From positions 1,609 to 6,957 of the forward strand of contig DLXL01000587.1 of NCBI GenBank assembly GCA_003448025.1: a stretch of 5,349 bases of DNA, given 5' to 3'. This document shows, piece by piece, positions 5,324 through 5,349 of this stretch (the stretch's first letter is position 1; every line of letters begins with the position of its first letter). Below the pieces are notes generated by a model. That model did not search any database. It saw only the letters and a list, made by a program, of their open reading frames with translations, and was not told where the DNA came from. Source of the DNA: Saprospirales bacterium. Its GTDB lineage: Bacteria > Bacteroidota > Bacteroidia > Chitinophagales > Saprospiraceae. Position numbers and translations under genes: made by a program.

Positions 5324-5349
5324 CTTGAACGCGGATGACGCGGATTTTT
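5302..5349 (+). repeat. GAACGCGGAT repeat cluster running off the window end
   Basis: Units are GAACGCGGA (5302-5310), GAACGCGGAT (5311-5320), GAACGCGGAT (5327-5336) and GACGCGGAT (5337-5345), each of the last cases followed by or linked to T-rich spacers. The first unit begins within the TGA stop of the GH57 gene. The same word in degenerate form is found at 23-56, on the opposite strand. From memory such GAACGCGGATGACGCGGATTT strings are common between genes in Bacteroidota. The array is cut by the window edge, so its full length is unknown. Confidence 0.8.

Overview
The window reads as ordinary chromosomal DNA from a member of the Bacteroidota, most likely from a Saprospiria- or Chitinophagia-like lineage. 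This is inferred from family resemblance and style, not from a search. The pointers are: no gene start has a well-placed Shine-Dalgarno sequence; leaders are A-rich; candidate promoters look like the Bacteroidota pattern (TTTG, then TAnnTTTG) rather than -35/-10 boxes; the Crp/Fnr and CBS-ACT proteins look like Bacteroidota versions; and intergenic DNA carries GAACGCGGAT-type repeats. Coding density is high, and no tRNA, rRNA, CRISPR array, insertion sequence or phage gene was seen.

Layout. Positions 1-56 hold interspersed-repeat sequence that runs into the 3' end of the first gene. A class III PLP-dependent aminotransferase lies on the minus strand (32-1225). A divergent intergenic region (1226-1496) contains a possible plus-strand promoter, a perfect 24-bp inverted repeat around a single base (1339-1387), a 15-nt tandem duplication that extends its right arm (1368-1397), and five tandem copies of an 8-bp A/C-rich unit (1449-1488) ending eight bases before the next start codon. 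Three plus-strand genes follow: a CBS-pair plus ACT-like sensor protein (1497-2159), a Crp/Fnr-family regulator starting one base after the previous stop (2161-2853), and an 808-residue GH57/DUF3536 glycoside hydrolase-like enzyme (2877-5303). The last gene's stop codon lies inside another GAACGCGGAT repeat cluster that runs off the window end.

How the genes may work together. The CBS-ACT protein and the Crp/Fnr regulator are almost certainly co-transcribed and probably translationally coupled, giving two small-molecule-sensing proteins side by side. The cytoplasmic GH57 enzyme, probably acting on alpha-glucan, follows after 23 bases. A plausible but unproven reading is a small energy/nutrient-sensing unit tied to storage-glucan metabolism. 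The aminotransferase is divergently transcribed and may be unrelated. No clear novel system is present. The most interesting signals are the non-coding structures between the divergent genes and the repeats that overlap the stop codons of both outer genes.
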